Positions 1 through 7,574 of a stretch of 14,987 nt of DNA are shown in pieces (the first letter of the stretch is position 1; the number at the start of each line of letters is the position of its first letter). Made by a program: the position numbers and the translations under genes. The DNA lies in contig JAFRQN010000230.1 of the NCBI GenBank assembly GCA_017428585.1, forward strand, positions 1 to 14,987. The letters are read 5' to 3'. This DNA is from Bacteroidota bacterium. GTDB lineage: Bacteria > Bacteroidota > Ignavibacteria > Kapaibacteriales > UBA2268. The notes under the pieces were generated by a model that did no database searches, had not been told where the DNA came from, and saw nothing but the letters and a program-made list of their open reading frames with translations.

Positions 1-351
1 ATTCCGCATAATGAAGTAATAAAACATTTAATGGAAGCCAATGTTTTATGGATGATGATACCTAATGATATAGCTACGCCGAGCCGTTTTTATGAATATA
101 TGGGAGCAAGAAGAAATTTATTGGTATGTGCTCCAGAAGGCGGAATACGAAATATAGCAAAAGAATACAATGCTGCTTTGATATGCGGTCCTAAAAATGT
201 AAACGAAATAACGGCAGCAATTGATAAGTTTTATAATATGTGGAAAAGCAATAATATGCTTTTACCTAATGAAAAATTTGTACAGCAGTTTGATAGACAT
301 AGAATTACATCTATATTAGCAAAAGAACTTTCGCTTGCTTCAAGAATGTAG
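1..351 (+). CDS. Glycosyltransferase-like protein, 3' end only (cut by window start)
   Basis: The frame is open from base 1 (reading IPHNEVIKHLMEANVLWMMI from the first codon) and stops at TAG 349-351, so the ATG at 31 is an internal methionine and the 5' part lies outside the window. The visible 116 residues resemble the C-terminal half of the second Rossmann domain of GT4-family (GT-B fold) glycosyltransferases: a 'PHNEVIKHLMEANVLW' segment, then a stretch around FYEYMGARRNLLVCAPEGG matching the family pattern in which the active-site loop is followed by a '(F/Y)EY.(A/G)ar.p(I/L)la..p.gg' motif, then an amphipathic tail. Such enzymes move a sugar from a nucleotide-sugar donor to surface polysaccharide or lipid acceptors. 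The donor-binding region is only partly visible, so substrate cannot be stated. It is followed after 26 bases by the flavin reductase-like gene on the same strand. Family call is moderately sure; exact role unknown. Confidence 0.6.
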   Translation: MPHNEVIKHLMEANVLWMMIPNDIATPSRFYEYMGARRNLLVCAPEGGIRNIAKEYNAALICGPKNVNEITAAIDKFYNMWKSNNMLLPNEKFVQQFDRHRITSILAKELSLASRM

Positions 352-377
352 AATTTATTAATATTTTGATTATAGCA

Positions 378-980
378 GTGAAAAAGGAGCAATTAAAACC
401 AGGAAATATGCTGAATCCGCTGCCAGTTGTGATGGTCAGTTGCGGAACAACGGAAGAGGAATATAATATTATAACCGTTGCATGGTGCGGAACAATATGT
501 ACGGATCCTCCAATGTGCTATATATCAATAAAACCAAATCGTTATTCATATAATATTATAAAGAAGAATAAAGAATTTGTTATTAATCTAACAACAGAAA
601 AATTAGCTTCTATAACAGATTGGTGCGGAGTCCGTTCAGGCGAACAATACAACAAATTTAAGGAGATGAATTTAACGGCTGGAACTGCTTCCAAAATAAA
701 AACTCCTATTATTATGGAATCTCCTATAAATTTGGAATGTGTTGTAAAAGATATTATAAAATTAGGTTCTCATGATATGTTCATTGCTGAAATAGTTTCA
801 GTAAACATAAATGAAAATTTGATGTCTAATGAAACAGGAAGCATTAATTTTGACGATCTTAATTTGCTTTCTTTTTCGCATGGCAATTATTATAAATTGG
901 GAAGAAAAATAGGAAAATTTGGATTCTCTGTACAGAAAAAGAAGAAAAAAAACAATAGAATAGATAGAAATAAGCATTAA
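378..980 (+). CDS. Flavin reductase-like domain protein (FMN-binding)
   Basis: A protein of about 200 residues typical of the single-domain flavin reductase-like family (split-barrel FMN-binding fold, PF01613). The start chosen is GTG at 378, giving VKKEQLKPGNM, because family members begin a few residues before the 'kPGnmlnPlPvVMVSC' segment; a TTG at 366 would add four residues, and no upstream ATG exists. Visible family signatures are the PLPVVMVSCG start, the TVAWCGTICTDPPMCYISI strand pair, the RYSYNIIKKNKEFVINLTTE segment, DWCGVRSGEQYNKFKEMNL, and a C-terminal HGNYYKLGRKIGKFGFSVQ. These proteins bind FMN and usually reduce it or serve unknown redox partners in the cytoplasm; the partner is not evident here. 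The last ~14 residues are a lysine/asparagine-rich low-complexity tail. It precedes the MATE gene by 32 bases, so the two are probably co-transcribed. No Shine-Dalgarno sequence is seen. Confidence 0.85.
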   Translation: MKKEQLKPGNMLNPLPVVMVSCGTTEEEYNIITVAWCGTICTDPPMCYISIKPNRYSYNIIKKNKEFVINLTTEKLASITDWCGVRSGEQYNKFKEMNLTAGTASKIKTPIIMESPINLECVVKDIIKLGSHDMFIAEIVSVNINENLMSNETGSINFDDLNLLSFSHGNYYKLGRKIGKFGFSVQKKKKKNNRIDRNKH

Positions 981-1012
981 TATTAAAAATATAAATATAA
1001 TAATATCAAAGA

Positions 1013-2380
1013 ATGTCAACAAATAAAAATAAAGATAATAAATCAGAAGAGTTAGGGAAACACCCAATAAATCAATTATTGCTTAAATACTCTTTACCTG
1101 CAATAATTGCTTCGACAGCTACTTCTATTTATAATGTGATAGACAGAATTTTTATTGGACAGGGCGTTGGTCCGCTGGCAATATCTGGTATGGCTATTAC
1201 CCTGCCTATAATGAATCTTGCTATTGCTTTTGGTACTTTGGTTGGCGCTGGTACATCAGCTTTGGTATCAATCAGAATGGGAGAAGGAAAAATCAAAGAA
1301 GCTGCTCAATTATTGGGAACTGCTTTGATATTGAATCTTTTTATGGGATTGATTATTCCACTGCTGGCACTTCCTTTTTTGGACGATATCCTTATTTGGT
1401 TTGGCGCTACGGAAAATAATATTCCATACGCAAGAGACTTTATGCAGATTATTCTTTCGGCTAACGTAATTACGCATATATTCTTTGGATTAAACAACGT
1501 AATGCGTGCATCGGGATATCCTACAAAAGCAATGGTATCTTCACTTCTAACAGTGGGAATTAATTTAATATTAGCTCCTTTGTTTATATTTAAATTTAAG
1601 TGGGGAATCAGAGGCGCAGCAACAGCTACTGTTATTTCACAAACAATAGGATTAATTTGGGTCTTGTCTCATTTTATCCGTAAATCGTCTTATATACATT
1701 TTCAGAAAGGCTGTTTTAAGATTGAATTAAAAAATATTAAAGATATATTTTCAATAGGATTGGCACCATTTTTAATGCATTCATGTTTTTGTTTAGTTAC
1801 AATTATTATTAATTGGCAGCTCAATAAATATGGTGCAGAGCTGGCGGTAGGTGCATACGGCATAATCAACAGCGTAATCAGCTTGGCTGCAATGATAGTA
1901 TTTGGATTGGCACAAGGAATGCAGCCTATTGTTGGATTTAATTATGGCGCAAAACAAATTGAAAGGGTTACTAAAGCATTAAGAAATACTATATTGGCTG
2001 CAAGTATTGTAACAGTTTTTGGTACATTATGTGCGATGTTGTTCCCTGGTTTAATTTCAAGAGCTTTTACAACGGATTCTACATTAATGGCCATTACAAC
2101 AAATGGATTAAGATTGACAACTATATTTTTCCCTTTGGTTGGATTTCAGATTATTACATCTAATTTCTTCCAGTACATAGGAAAAGCGAAAATATCTATT
2201 TTCTTGTCGTTATCAAGACAGGTTATTTATCTTATTCCTTTATTGTTGATTTTACCAAATTTATTTAATTTGAATGGTGTCTGGCTGGCAACAGCAGGAT
2301 CAGATTTGCTTGCTGCTATAACTTCAGCAACTGTTTTATATGTATCATACAAGAAATTTAATAAAAAAATGAATTTATAA
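1013..2380 (+). CDS. MATE-family multidrug/cation efflux transporter
   Basis: The 455-residue product has the length and hydrophobic pattern of the MATE family (about 12 transmembrane helices in two homologous halves). The N-terminal cytoplasmic stretch (MSTNKNKDNKSEELGKHPIN) is followed by the family-typical first helix region with IIASTATSIYNVIDRIFIGQ and the LAISGMAITLPIMNLAIAFG segment. The second half starts with a parallel block around IGLAPFLMHSCFCLVTIIIN and contains the conserved 'GMQPIVGFNYGAKQIERV' motif. MATE proteins exchange drugs or metabolites for Na+ or H+ across the inner membrane; the MepA/DinF-like subgroup is the best match, but substrate and coupling ion cannot be read from sequence. 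ATG 1013 is the natural start; there is no Shine-Dalgarno sequence, as for the neighbouring gene. It is the last gene of the + strand group and is followed by a hairpin terminator. Confidence 0.93.
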   Translation: MSTNKNKDNKSEELGKHPINQLLLKYSLPAIIASTATSIYNVIDRIFIGQGVGPLAISGMAITLPIMNLAIAFGTLVGAGTSALVSIRMGEGKIKEAAQLLGTALILNLFMGLIIPLLALPFLDDILIWFGATENNIPYARDFMQIILSANVITHIFFGLNNVMRASGYPTKAMVSSLLTVGINLILAPLFIFKFKWGIRGAATATVISQTIGLIWVLSHFIRKSSYIHFQKGCFKIELKNIKDIFSIGLAPFLMHSCFCLVTIIINWQLNKYGAELAVGAYGIINSVISLAAMIVFGLAQGMQPIVGFNYGAKQIERVTKALRNTILAASIVTVFGTLCAMLFPGLISRAFTTDSTLMAITTNGLRLTTIFFPLVGFQIITSNFFQYIGKAKISIFLSLSRQVIYLIPLLLILPNLFNLNGVWLATAGSDLLAAITSATVLYVSYKKFNKKMNL

Positions 2381-2484
2381 TATAATTATAAATAAATAAA
2401 AACTATATAAATTAAATACGGCTAAATTATTTTAATAATTAGCATAAATAAATAATAATTTTTTTTCATAGAGTTAATATCTCG

Positions 2485-2515
2485 AATAGTAATGGCAACA
2501 TTACTATTTTTTTTT
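2485..2515 (+). terminator. Intrinsic terminator after the MATE gene
   Basis: A 10-bp perfect stem AATAGTAATG / CATTACTATT (2485-2494 with 2499-2508) with a GCAA tetraloop is followed by an unbroken run of T to 2515. It lies about 105 bases after the MATE stop codon on the same strand, and fits a rho-independent terminator for the + strand group. A second, AT-only, imperfect hairpin (GCTAAATTATT against AATAATTAGC, 2421-2443) sits between the gene and this terminator and is weaker. Confidence 0.75.
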
Positions 2516-2536
2516 ATTATAGTATAAAAACACTTC

Positions 2537-2720
2537 ATTTTTACAAAATCTCAAAATTTATTTGTATAAAATATTACATATCCTCATATTTTTTATTTAG
2601 ATTATTACATATTCTCAAAATTTATTTATACTAAATATTACATATTCTCAGAATTTTTTAATTTTGAGCTGCCAGTACAACAATATAAAAATAGTTTGTC
2701 CAAATGCTGCTCTATTATAT
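2537..2720. repeat. Long direct repeat, copy 1 (184 bp)
   Basis: This segment is nearly identical to 4202-4387. By eye the copies differ only by a 2-base length difference plus substitutions in the stretch 2589-2600 (T run then ATTTAG, versus T run then CATTCAG) and one A/T change near 2703. The first half is made of four degenerate ~33-bp units, each centred on CTCA (CTCA starts at 2550, 2583, 2614 and 2647); the second half is unique sequence running into GCTGCTCTATTATAT. Homology stops at 2720, just before the terminator downstream of the ATPase gene. Together the copies bracket the ATPase gene, and a crossover between them would remove a ~1.67-kb circle. It fills most of the 435-base gene-free stretch 2381-2815; no coding gene is seen there. 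Confidence 0.93.
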
Positions 2721-2724
2721 CATC

Positions 2725-2756
2725 AAAAAAAAAGAGCAGATAAACTGCTCTTTTTT
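2725..2756 (-). terminator. Bidirectional terminator after the ATPase gene
   Basis: The stem GAGCAG / CTGCTC (2734-2739 with 2745-2750) has the loop ATAAA and is extended by A run / T run pairing on both sides, giving at least 12 base pairs. Read on the - strand it follows the ATPase stop codon (2816) by about 60 bases and ends in a T tract; being symmetrical it could also stop transcription arriving from the MATE side. A 29-base stretch here (2727-2755) is identical to the terminator at 11212-11240. The 59 bases between it and the ATPase stop are plain AT-rich sequence. Confidence 0.85.
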
Positions 2757-2815
2757 ATCATATAATCTAATAATATTTATTTATTAATATCAGATGCGTT
2801 TTTATATGTTTTTAT

Positions 2816-4171
2816 CTAAAGAAACATTGTCATAAAAACAGGAACACAGAGCAAATCCTGCTCTTTTCTCAAATCTTTTGGATAAATCATATATCTATTG
2901 CCAATACGGCTGGAAAATTTCTTGTAGAACTTGTCAAGCGAAGTATGGCTTTTATATCCAGACGACTTCACCTCTATTGGACAAATTTTGCTGCCTCTTG
3001 AAAGAATAAAATCTATCTCGTAGTTGTGATTGCCGTTTTCTGTCGGCCAAGTATAATAAAACAATCTATTTCCTGATGCTGTAAGCATCTGTGCTACAAG
3101 ATTCTCATAGACATATCCAAGATTAGCAGAAAGTTTGTCGGACAATAGTTTTTTGTATATTATATTTTCCGTGGAAGACTTATCCCAAAAAGCAAGCGTA
3201 ACAAATAGACCTGTATCGCAAAGATACATTTTATATTTGCTGTATTCAGTATACATTGGCATTCCTACATTTGGATTATTAGCATGATGTGCAAAGACAA
3301 CGGTTTGACTGTCTTCCAGCTCTTTAAGCAATTCGGACATTGAATCTTTACTCACACGTTTTTTTAGTACTTTATTAACTTGATAACGAGAAGCATTATT
3401 ATAAAGCTGTGCAGGAATGCTGCTGAACAACTGCGACACCTTTCCTGTTTGATCGATTTTCTGGAAATCATCGTTATACAATTCCAATATTTCACGCTTT
3501 TTATTATCAACATCGGTAAGATTATTGGTTTGAATATAGGTCTCAACTGCCTGCGGCATACCTCCGACAAGGATATAGAGACGCAGATTCCTCATCATTT
3601 TTCTACATACTTCATCACCCAATGATTTACGGGATTTAAAAGATTCATGCAGCATTGGAATACTAACATCATCACCCAATGCCCAACGAAACTCTTCATA
3701 ATCCATTGGAAGCATTGTAATACGGGTTTCTTCGCTCGGAATTACAATATTCTGTACATTCTTTTTGATAGACAAAAGTGAGCCTGTTTCTATATAGTCA
3801 TAACGACCATCTTTCACCAAATATTTGATAGCTTGCCGTACTTCTGGACATTTCTGAATCTCGTCGAAGATAATTACAGAACGTCTTTCATACAGCTTTA
3901 CACCATAGATAAACTGCAACTGCATAAAAAAGTCATCTCTGTTCGATATATGTTTCACAGCTTCCCAAACAGCATCTGGTGCATCTGCAAAATCAACAGT
4001 AATATAAGAATCATATTCTCTTTTTGCAAACTCTTCGGCAATGGTTGATTTGCCAACACGTCTGGCACCTTTGATCAAAAGAGCCGTTTTGCCTTTTCGC
4101 TCACGCTTCCATTGAAGCATATCTTCGTATATCTTTCTCTTGAATACCAATCGTTTACTAATCATTTTCAT
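2816..4171 (-). CDS. DUF4143-type AAA ATPase with PD-(D/E)XK-like C-terminus
   Basis: A 451-residue protein of the widespread 'ATP-binding protein, DUF4143' family. The N-terminal AAA domain has Walker A GARRVGKST (residues 35-43), Walker B SVIIFDEIQ (98-106, D103/E104) and a sensor-like TGSLLS (129-134). The C-terminal DUF4143 part has YLCDTGLF (316-323), GYVYENLVAQML (352-363) and a nuclease-like EIDF...IEVK arrangement (E385, D387, E400, K402). The biochemical role of this family is unknown; these genes are often multicopy and accessory in gut bacteria. It ends with TAG. The gene has its own promoter and terminator and sits between two ~185-bp direct repeats, directly downstream of the hsdR terminator, so it may be a recently inserted passenger rather than a functional part of the restriction system. 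Family assignment is firm; function is open. Confidence 0.88.
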   Translation of the reverse strand: MKMISKRLVFKRKIYEDMLQWKRERKGKTALLIKGARRVGKSTIAEEFAKREYDSYITVDFADAPDAVWEAVKHISNRDDFFMQLQFIYGVKLYERRSVIIFDEIQKCPEVRQAIKYLVKDGRYDYIETGSLLSIKKNVQNIVIPSEETRITMLPMDYEEFRWALGDDVSIPMLHESFKSRKSLGDEVCRKMMRNLRLYILVGGMPQAVETYIQTNNLTDVDNKKREILELYNDDFQKIDQTGKVSQLFSSIPAQLYNNASRYQVNKVLKKRVSKDSMSELLKELEDSQTVVFAHHANNPNVGMPMYTEYSKYKMYLCDTGLFVTLAFWDKSSTENIIYKKLLSDKLSANLGYVYENLVAQMLTASGNRLFYYTWPTENGNHNYEIDFILSRGSKICPIEVKSSGYKSHTSLDKFYKKFSSRIGNRYMIYPKDLRKEQDLLCVPVFMTMFL

Positions 4172-4189
4172 TTTTGTCTATTTCAAATA

Positions 4190-4221
4190 CAAAAATACAA
4201 TATTTTTACAAAATCTCAAAA
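4190..4221 (-). promoter_or_regulatory. Bacteroidota-type promoter of the ATPase gene
   Basis: On the - strand, TTTTG (4217-4221) is separated by exactly 19 bases from TATTTTTG (4190-4197), followed by TA. This matches the Bacteroidota primary sigma-factor consensus TTTG-N19..21-TAnnTTTG. The -7 element ends 18 bases before the ATG at 4171, implying a short leader. The -33 element lies inside direct repeat copy 2 and the -7 element just outside it. Prediction from consensus only. Confidence 0.6.
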
Positions 4222-4387
4222 TTTATTTGTATAAAATATTACATATCCTCATATTTTTTTCATTCAGATTATTACATATTCTCAAAATTTATTTATACTA
4301 AATATTACATATTCTCAGAATTTTTTAATTTTGAGCTGCCAGTACAACAATATAAAAATAGTTTGTCCATATGCTGCTCTATTATAT
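4202..4387. repeat. Long direct repeat, copy 2 (186 bp)
   Basis: The partner of 2537-2720, in the same orientation and lying between the hsdR terminator and the ATPase start. In this copy the four degenerate units are spaced exactly 33 bases apart (the 2-base shortening in copy 1 is absent), so this is probably the more ancestral form. Homology to copy 1 ends at 4387 where the hsdR terminator begins. The copy contributes the -33 part of the predicted ATPase promoter. The gene-free stretch 4172-4439 contains only this repeat, the promoter and the terminator. Confidence 0.93.
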
Positions 4388-4391
4388 TAGC

Positions 4392-4424
4392 CAAAAAAAA
4401 AGCAGTTTTTGAAACTGCTCTTTT
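4392..4424 (-). terminator. Bidirectional terminator after hsdR
   Basis: The stem AGCAGTTT / AAACTGCT (4401-4408 with 4412-4419) has the loop TTG and is preceded by a long A run and followed by TCTTTT. On the - strand it lies about 16 bases after the hsdR stop codon and ends in a T tract, so it should close the hsd operon. It resembles the terminators at 2725-2756 and 11212-11240 but is not identical: it shares the CTGCTC arm and differs in the loop. Confidence 0.8.
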
Positions 4425-4439
4425 GGTATTTAATTTTAA

Positions 4440-7400
4440 TTAAAATAAGTGTCTAAATTTTTCAAAATATGCCATCAGCTTATCAATCAGGATTTTTTTC
4501 TTTTTGTCTCTTCCACCGCCAAATCTTGATATTGGAGGCATGATTTTATCGATATCAGTACCTATTGTCTTCAATTCATCATCTCTTAAGGAGCGTTCCA
4601 TAAATTCCTTTGTTTCCTCTGGTTTAAGGTTTTCCGACTTAATGATGGTTTCTAACTCTTGATCTTTTTGCTGTTTTGTATATTCCTGCCATTCATCATG
4701 GATATTTACATCTTCTATATTATTCAAGCTGTCAATAAATGATATAATCAATTCTTTTTTGCTTCTTAGTTCAGGACTTGCCGCTACAGCCTTTTGAATA
4801 GCAACAAGCAAATCTTTGTCTTCCCTATTGCTTTTGCGGTATTTATTAGCGCATACAAGAATATAATCAATATTGACTTCTACCTGTTTTATAAGTTCCG
4901 TTTCAAAAACAACGTCATCTGTTATATCTTTCAATTCTGCGCTTGCTCGTATGCGTTTCCATTCATCTTTAAGATCTTGATATTTTCCAAGATAATCCTG
5001 CCAATCACGTTCGCTGATTATCTCTTTGCCTTTAAAATCATCGAAATTCCAAAGCAAATTTCTAATTCGCAGGAAACATCCAAATAGGTTTATAAATTCT
5101 TTCTGATTCAATTCGCCTATAATCTGCGGCATAGTTACAGGAAACTTCGATTGAAGTTCTTCAAGTATATCGACATAACCTTTTGCATACTCACCGTTAT
5201 CAGCTGTATAGCCATAATAATAATCTTCAAACTTTCTAATAAGAACTATACCGCCTGCCTTTTTGTCTCCAAAAAGAGAAATTGCCGCATCTACTCTATT
5301 TTTCAAATTGCGAAAGCATACAATATTACCAAACATTTTGACGCTGTTTAGAATGCGGTTTGTTCTGCTAAACGCCTGAATCAAGCCGTGCATCTTCAAT
5401 TCTTTGTCTACCCACAAAGTATTAAGCGTGGTTGCATCAAATCCAGTCAAAAACATATTAACAACTATAAGCAGATCCAGTTCTTTATTTTTCATGCGAA
5501 GCGATACATCTTTATAGTAGTTTTGGAATTTGTCGCTTGATGTGTCATAATTTGTATGAAACATCTGGTTATAATCTTGAATAGCGCCCTCTAAAAAATC
5601 CCTTGAATTTTGATCAAGAGCGGATGTATCTTCAGAATTTTCTTCGTCCAGCATTCCATCTACTTCTTCCTCATTAACAGCATAGCTGTATATGACTGCA
5701 ATATTCAACTGCTTGGAAGGATCTTTCTGCATAATCCTGCGAAATTCATCATAATACATTTTCGCCATCGGAACAGATGATACTGCAAAAATAGAATTAA
5801 ATCCAGATAGACTTTGTTTTCTCCTTATTTCTTCCACTTTGCCTCGTTCAGCTGAAGCCACTTCTGATATATTGGTTAATGCATTATAAGCATATTTTTT
5901 ATCTCCTCGATATGTCTTTTGATCAAAATGATCCAAAATATAATTAACAATCGATGATATTCTTTCTGGAGCTTCATACGCTTTTTGGCGGTCTATGCCT
6001 ATCACTTCTTCGTCTTCAATATCATTTTCAAGACCCATCGTTTTTATATAATCTACTCGGAACGGAAGGACATTTTTGTCATTGATGGCATCGACAATAG
6101 TATATCTATGAAGCTGATCGCCAAAGGTCTGCTCTGTTGTTGCGTAATCCATATTTTTCAAGCTGACGCCGGCATTTGCAGGAAAAATAGGCGTACCGGT
6201 AAAGCCAAACATGTAATATTTCTTAAAATGCTGAACAATCGAAGTGTGCATTTCGCCAAATTGGCTGCGGTGGCATTCATCAAAAATTATTACAATCTGT
6301 TTGTTATATACATCATGCTCCTTGTTTTTTCTGATAAAGGACGTTAGTTTCTGTATGGTCGTAATGATTATATGCGATTTGTCATCGGAAAGCTGTTTTT
6401 GCAAAACCGCAGTAGATGTATTGCTGTTCGCCGCGCCTTTTTCAAAACGGTCATACTCTTTCATGGTTTGGTAATCCAAATCTTTTCTATCAACGACAAA
6501 GAGCACTTTGTCAATATAATCCAGCTTAGTTGCAAGACGCGCTGTCTTGAATGACGTCAAAGTTTTTCCTGAACCTGTAGTATGCCAAATATATCCGCCC
6601 GCTGCAATTTTCCCGTATGTCTTGTAATTATGAGCTATCTCAATGCGGTTGATTATTCGCTCTGCCGCAGTAATCTGGTATGGTCTCATAACCATCAGCA
6701 TTTTTTCGGAAGTAAATACACAGTACTTGGTCAATATATTCAAAATAGTGTGCTTGGCAAAAAATGTTTTTGTAAAGTCTATCAAATCTGGAATAACTTG
6801 ATTTTCCGCATCCGCCCAAAAAGATGTAAACTCAAAACTGTTGCTTGTCTTTCCCCGCTTTTCCCTGCTGGCTTTGGCGTCTTTTATAGCATTATATCTG
6901 GTGCTGTTGGAATAATATTTGGTATTCGTTCCATTGCTTATAACAAAAATCTGAACATATTCATACAATCCGCTTCCCGCCCAAAATGAATCTCTCTGAT
7001 AACGCTCTATTTGATTAAACGCTTCCCTGATAGGAACGCCGCGCCGCTTCAACTCAACATGAACCAAAGGAAGACCGTTTACAAGAATAGTAACATCATA
7101 ACGGTTATCGTAATTTGCACCATCTGATTTGCCAACAACATATTGATTTATGACTTGAAGGCGGTTGTTGTGAATGTTGGTCTTATCAATCAAGGAAATA
7201 TTTTTTGACAATCCGTCGTCTTTCTTCAATACCTGAACATAATCTTCTTGTATTTTGCGTGTTTTGTCCTCAATGCTGTCGTTTTTATTTGCTATGGCAT
7301 CGGTGAAAAACCGATCCCATTCGCTGTCGCTGAATTTATAATGATTCAGCGTTTCAAGCTGAGTTCTTAAATTCGATTTTAGGTCTGCTTCTGTATGTAT

Positions 7401-7556
7401 ATCCAGATAAGTATAGCCCTGCTCGCAGAGCATGCGGATAAATTCTTTTTCCAAAGCAGCCTCGCTTTGATACTGGTCTGAACGCTGTTTTACTGGCTCA
7501 TAATTAGCAACCACCGTATTATCATTTGTCTGCGCCACAATATTAAAATATGGCAT
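4440..7556 (-). CDS. hsdR: Type I restriction endonuclease subunit R (HsdR)
   Basis: A 1038-residue, full-length HsdR: the ATP-dependent DNA translocase and nuclease subunit of a type I R2M2S1 complex. The N-terminal RecB-like nuclease has D154, E168 and K170 (YDVTILVNG...VELK) and a QIERY motif (Q182/Y186) matching QxxxY. The SF2 motor follows: Walker A TTGSGKT (about 326-332), DECH at 426-429, TGTP at 453-456, then VNMFLTGFDATTLN and QAFSRTNR as motifs V and VI. The C-terminal region matches the HsdM-contacting helical domain. Length and motif spacing are those of the EcoR124I (IC) group. ATG 7556 has a good Shine-Dalgarno sequence (AAGGAG, 8 bases upstream) and follows the third TRD module by 18 bases, so it is the last gene of hsdM-hsdS-hsdR. 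No disruption is seen; activity needs HsdM and HsdS, and HsdM is truncated here. Confidence 0.96.
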   Translation of the reverse strand: MPYFNIVAQTNDNTVVANYEPVKQRSDQYQSEAALEKEFIRMLCEQGYTYLDIHTEADLKSNLRTQLETLNHYKFSDSEWDRFFTDAIANKNDSIEDKTRKIQEDYVQVLKKDDGLSKNISLIDKTNIHNNRLQVINQYVVGKSDGANYDNRYDVTILVNGLPLVHVELKRRGVPIREAFNQIERYQRDSFWAGSGLYEYVQIFVISNGTNTKYYSNSTRYNAIKDAKASREKRGKTSNSFEFTSFWADAENQVIPDLIDFTKTFFAKHTILNILTKYCVFTSEKMLMVMRPYQITAAERIINRIEIAHNYKTYGKIAAGGYIWHTTGSGKTLTSFKTARLATKLDYIDKVLFVVDRKDLDYQTMKEYDRFEKGAANSNTSTAVLQKQLSDDKSHIIITTIQKLTSFIRKNKEHDVYNKQIVIIFDECHRSQFGEMHTSIVQHFKKYYMFGFTGTPIFPANAGVSLKNMDYATTEQTFGDQLHRYTIVDAINDKNVLPFRVDYIKTMGLENDIEDEEVIGIDRQKAYEAPERISSIVNYILDHFDQKTYRGDKKYAYNALTNISEVASAERGKVEEIRRKQSLSGFNSIFAVSSVPMAKMYYDEFRRIMQKDPSKQLNIAVIYSYAVNEEEVDGMLDEENSEDTSALDQNSRDFLEGAIQDYNQMFHTNYDTSSDKFQNYYKDVSLRMKNKELDLLIVVNMFLTGFDATTLNTLWVDKELKMHGLIQAFSRTNRILNSVKMFGNIVCFRNLKNRVDAAISLFGDKKAGGIVLIRKFEDYYYGYTADNGEYAKGYVDILEELQSKFPVTMPQIIGELNQKEFINLFGCFLRIRNLLWNFDDFKGKEIISERDWQDYLGKYQDLKDEWKRIRASAELKDITDDVVFETELIKQVEVNIDYILVCANKYRKSNREDKDLLVAIQKAVAASPELRSKKELIISFIDSLNNIEDVNIHDEWQEYTKQQKDQELETIIKSENLKPEETKEFMERSLRDDELKTIGTDIDKIMPPISRFGGGRDKKKKILIDKLMAYFEKFRHLF

Positions 7557-7574
7557 AAATCTTTCTCCTTGTCT

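Noticed and set aside
798..1067. 89-codon - strand hydrophobic frame
   Set aside because: It overlaps the end of the flavin reductase gene and the start of the MATE gene; its hydrophobicity follows from reading AT-rich lysine codons on the opposite strand.
2550..2660. CRISPR array
   Set aside because: Units are degenerate, contiguous and without unique spacers; no cas genes are nearby.
2381..4440. Insertion sequence carrying the ATPase gene
   Set aside because: No transposase, no terminal inverted repeats and no clear target-site duplication; only the direct repeats are supported.
4174..4443. 89-codon + strand frame with 11-residue repeats (YYIFSKFIYTK-like)
   Set aside because: It starts at TTG, overlaps the predicted ATPase promoter and hsdR terminator, and the 2-base difference in repeat copy 1 breaks the frame. 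The repeating peptide is explained by the 33-base DNA period.
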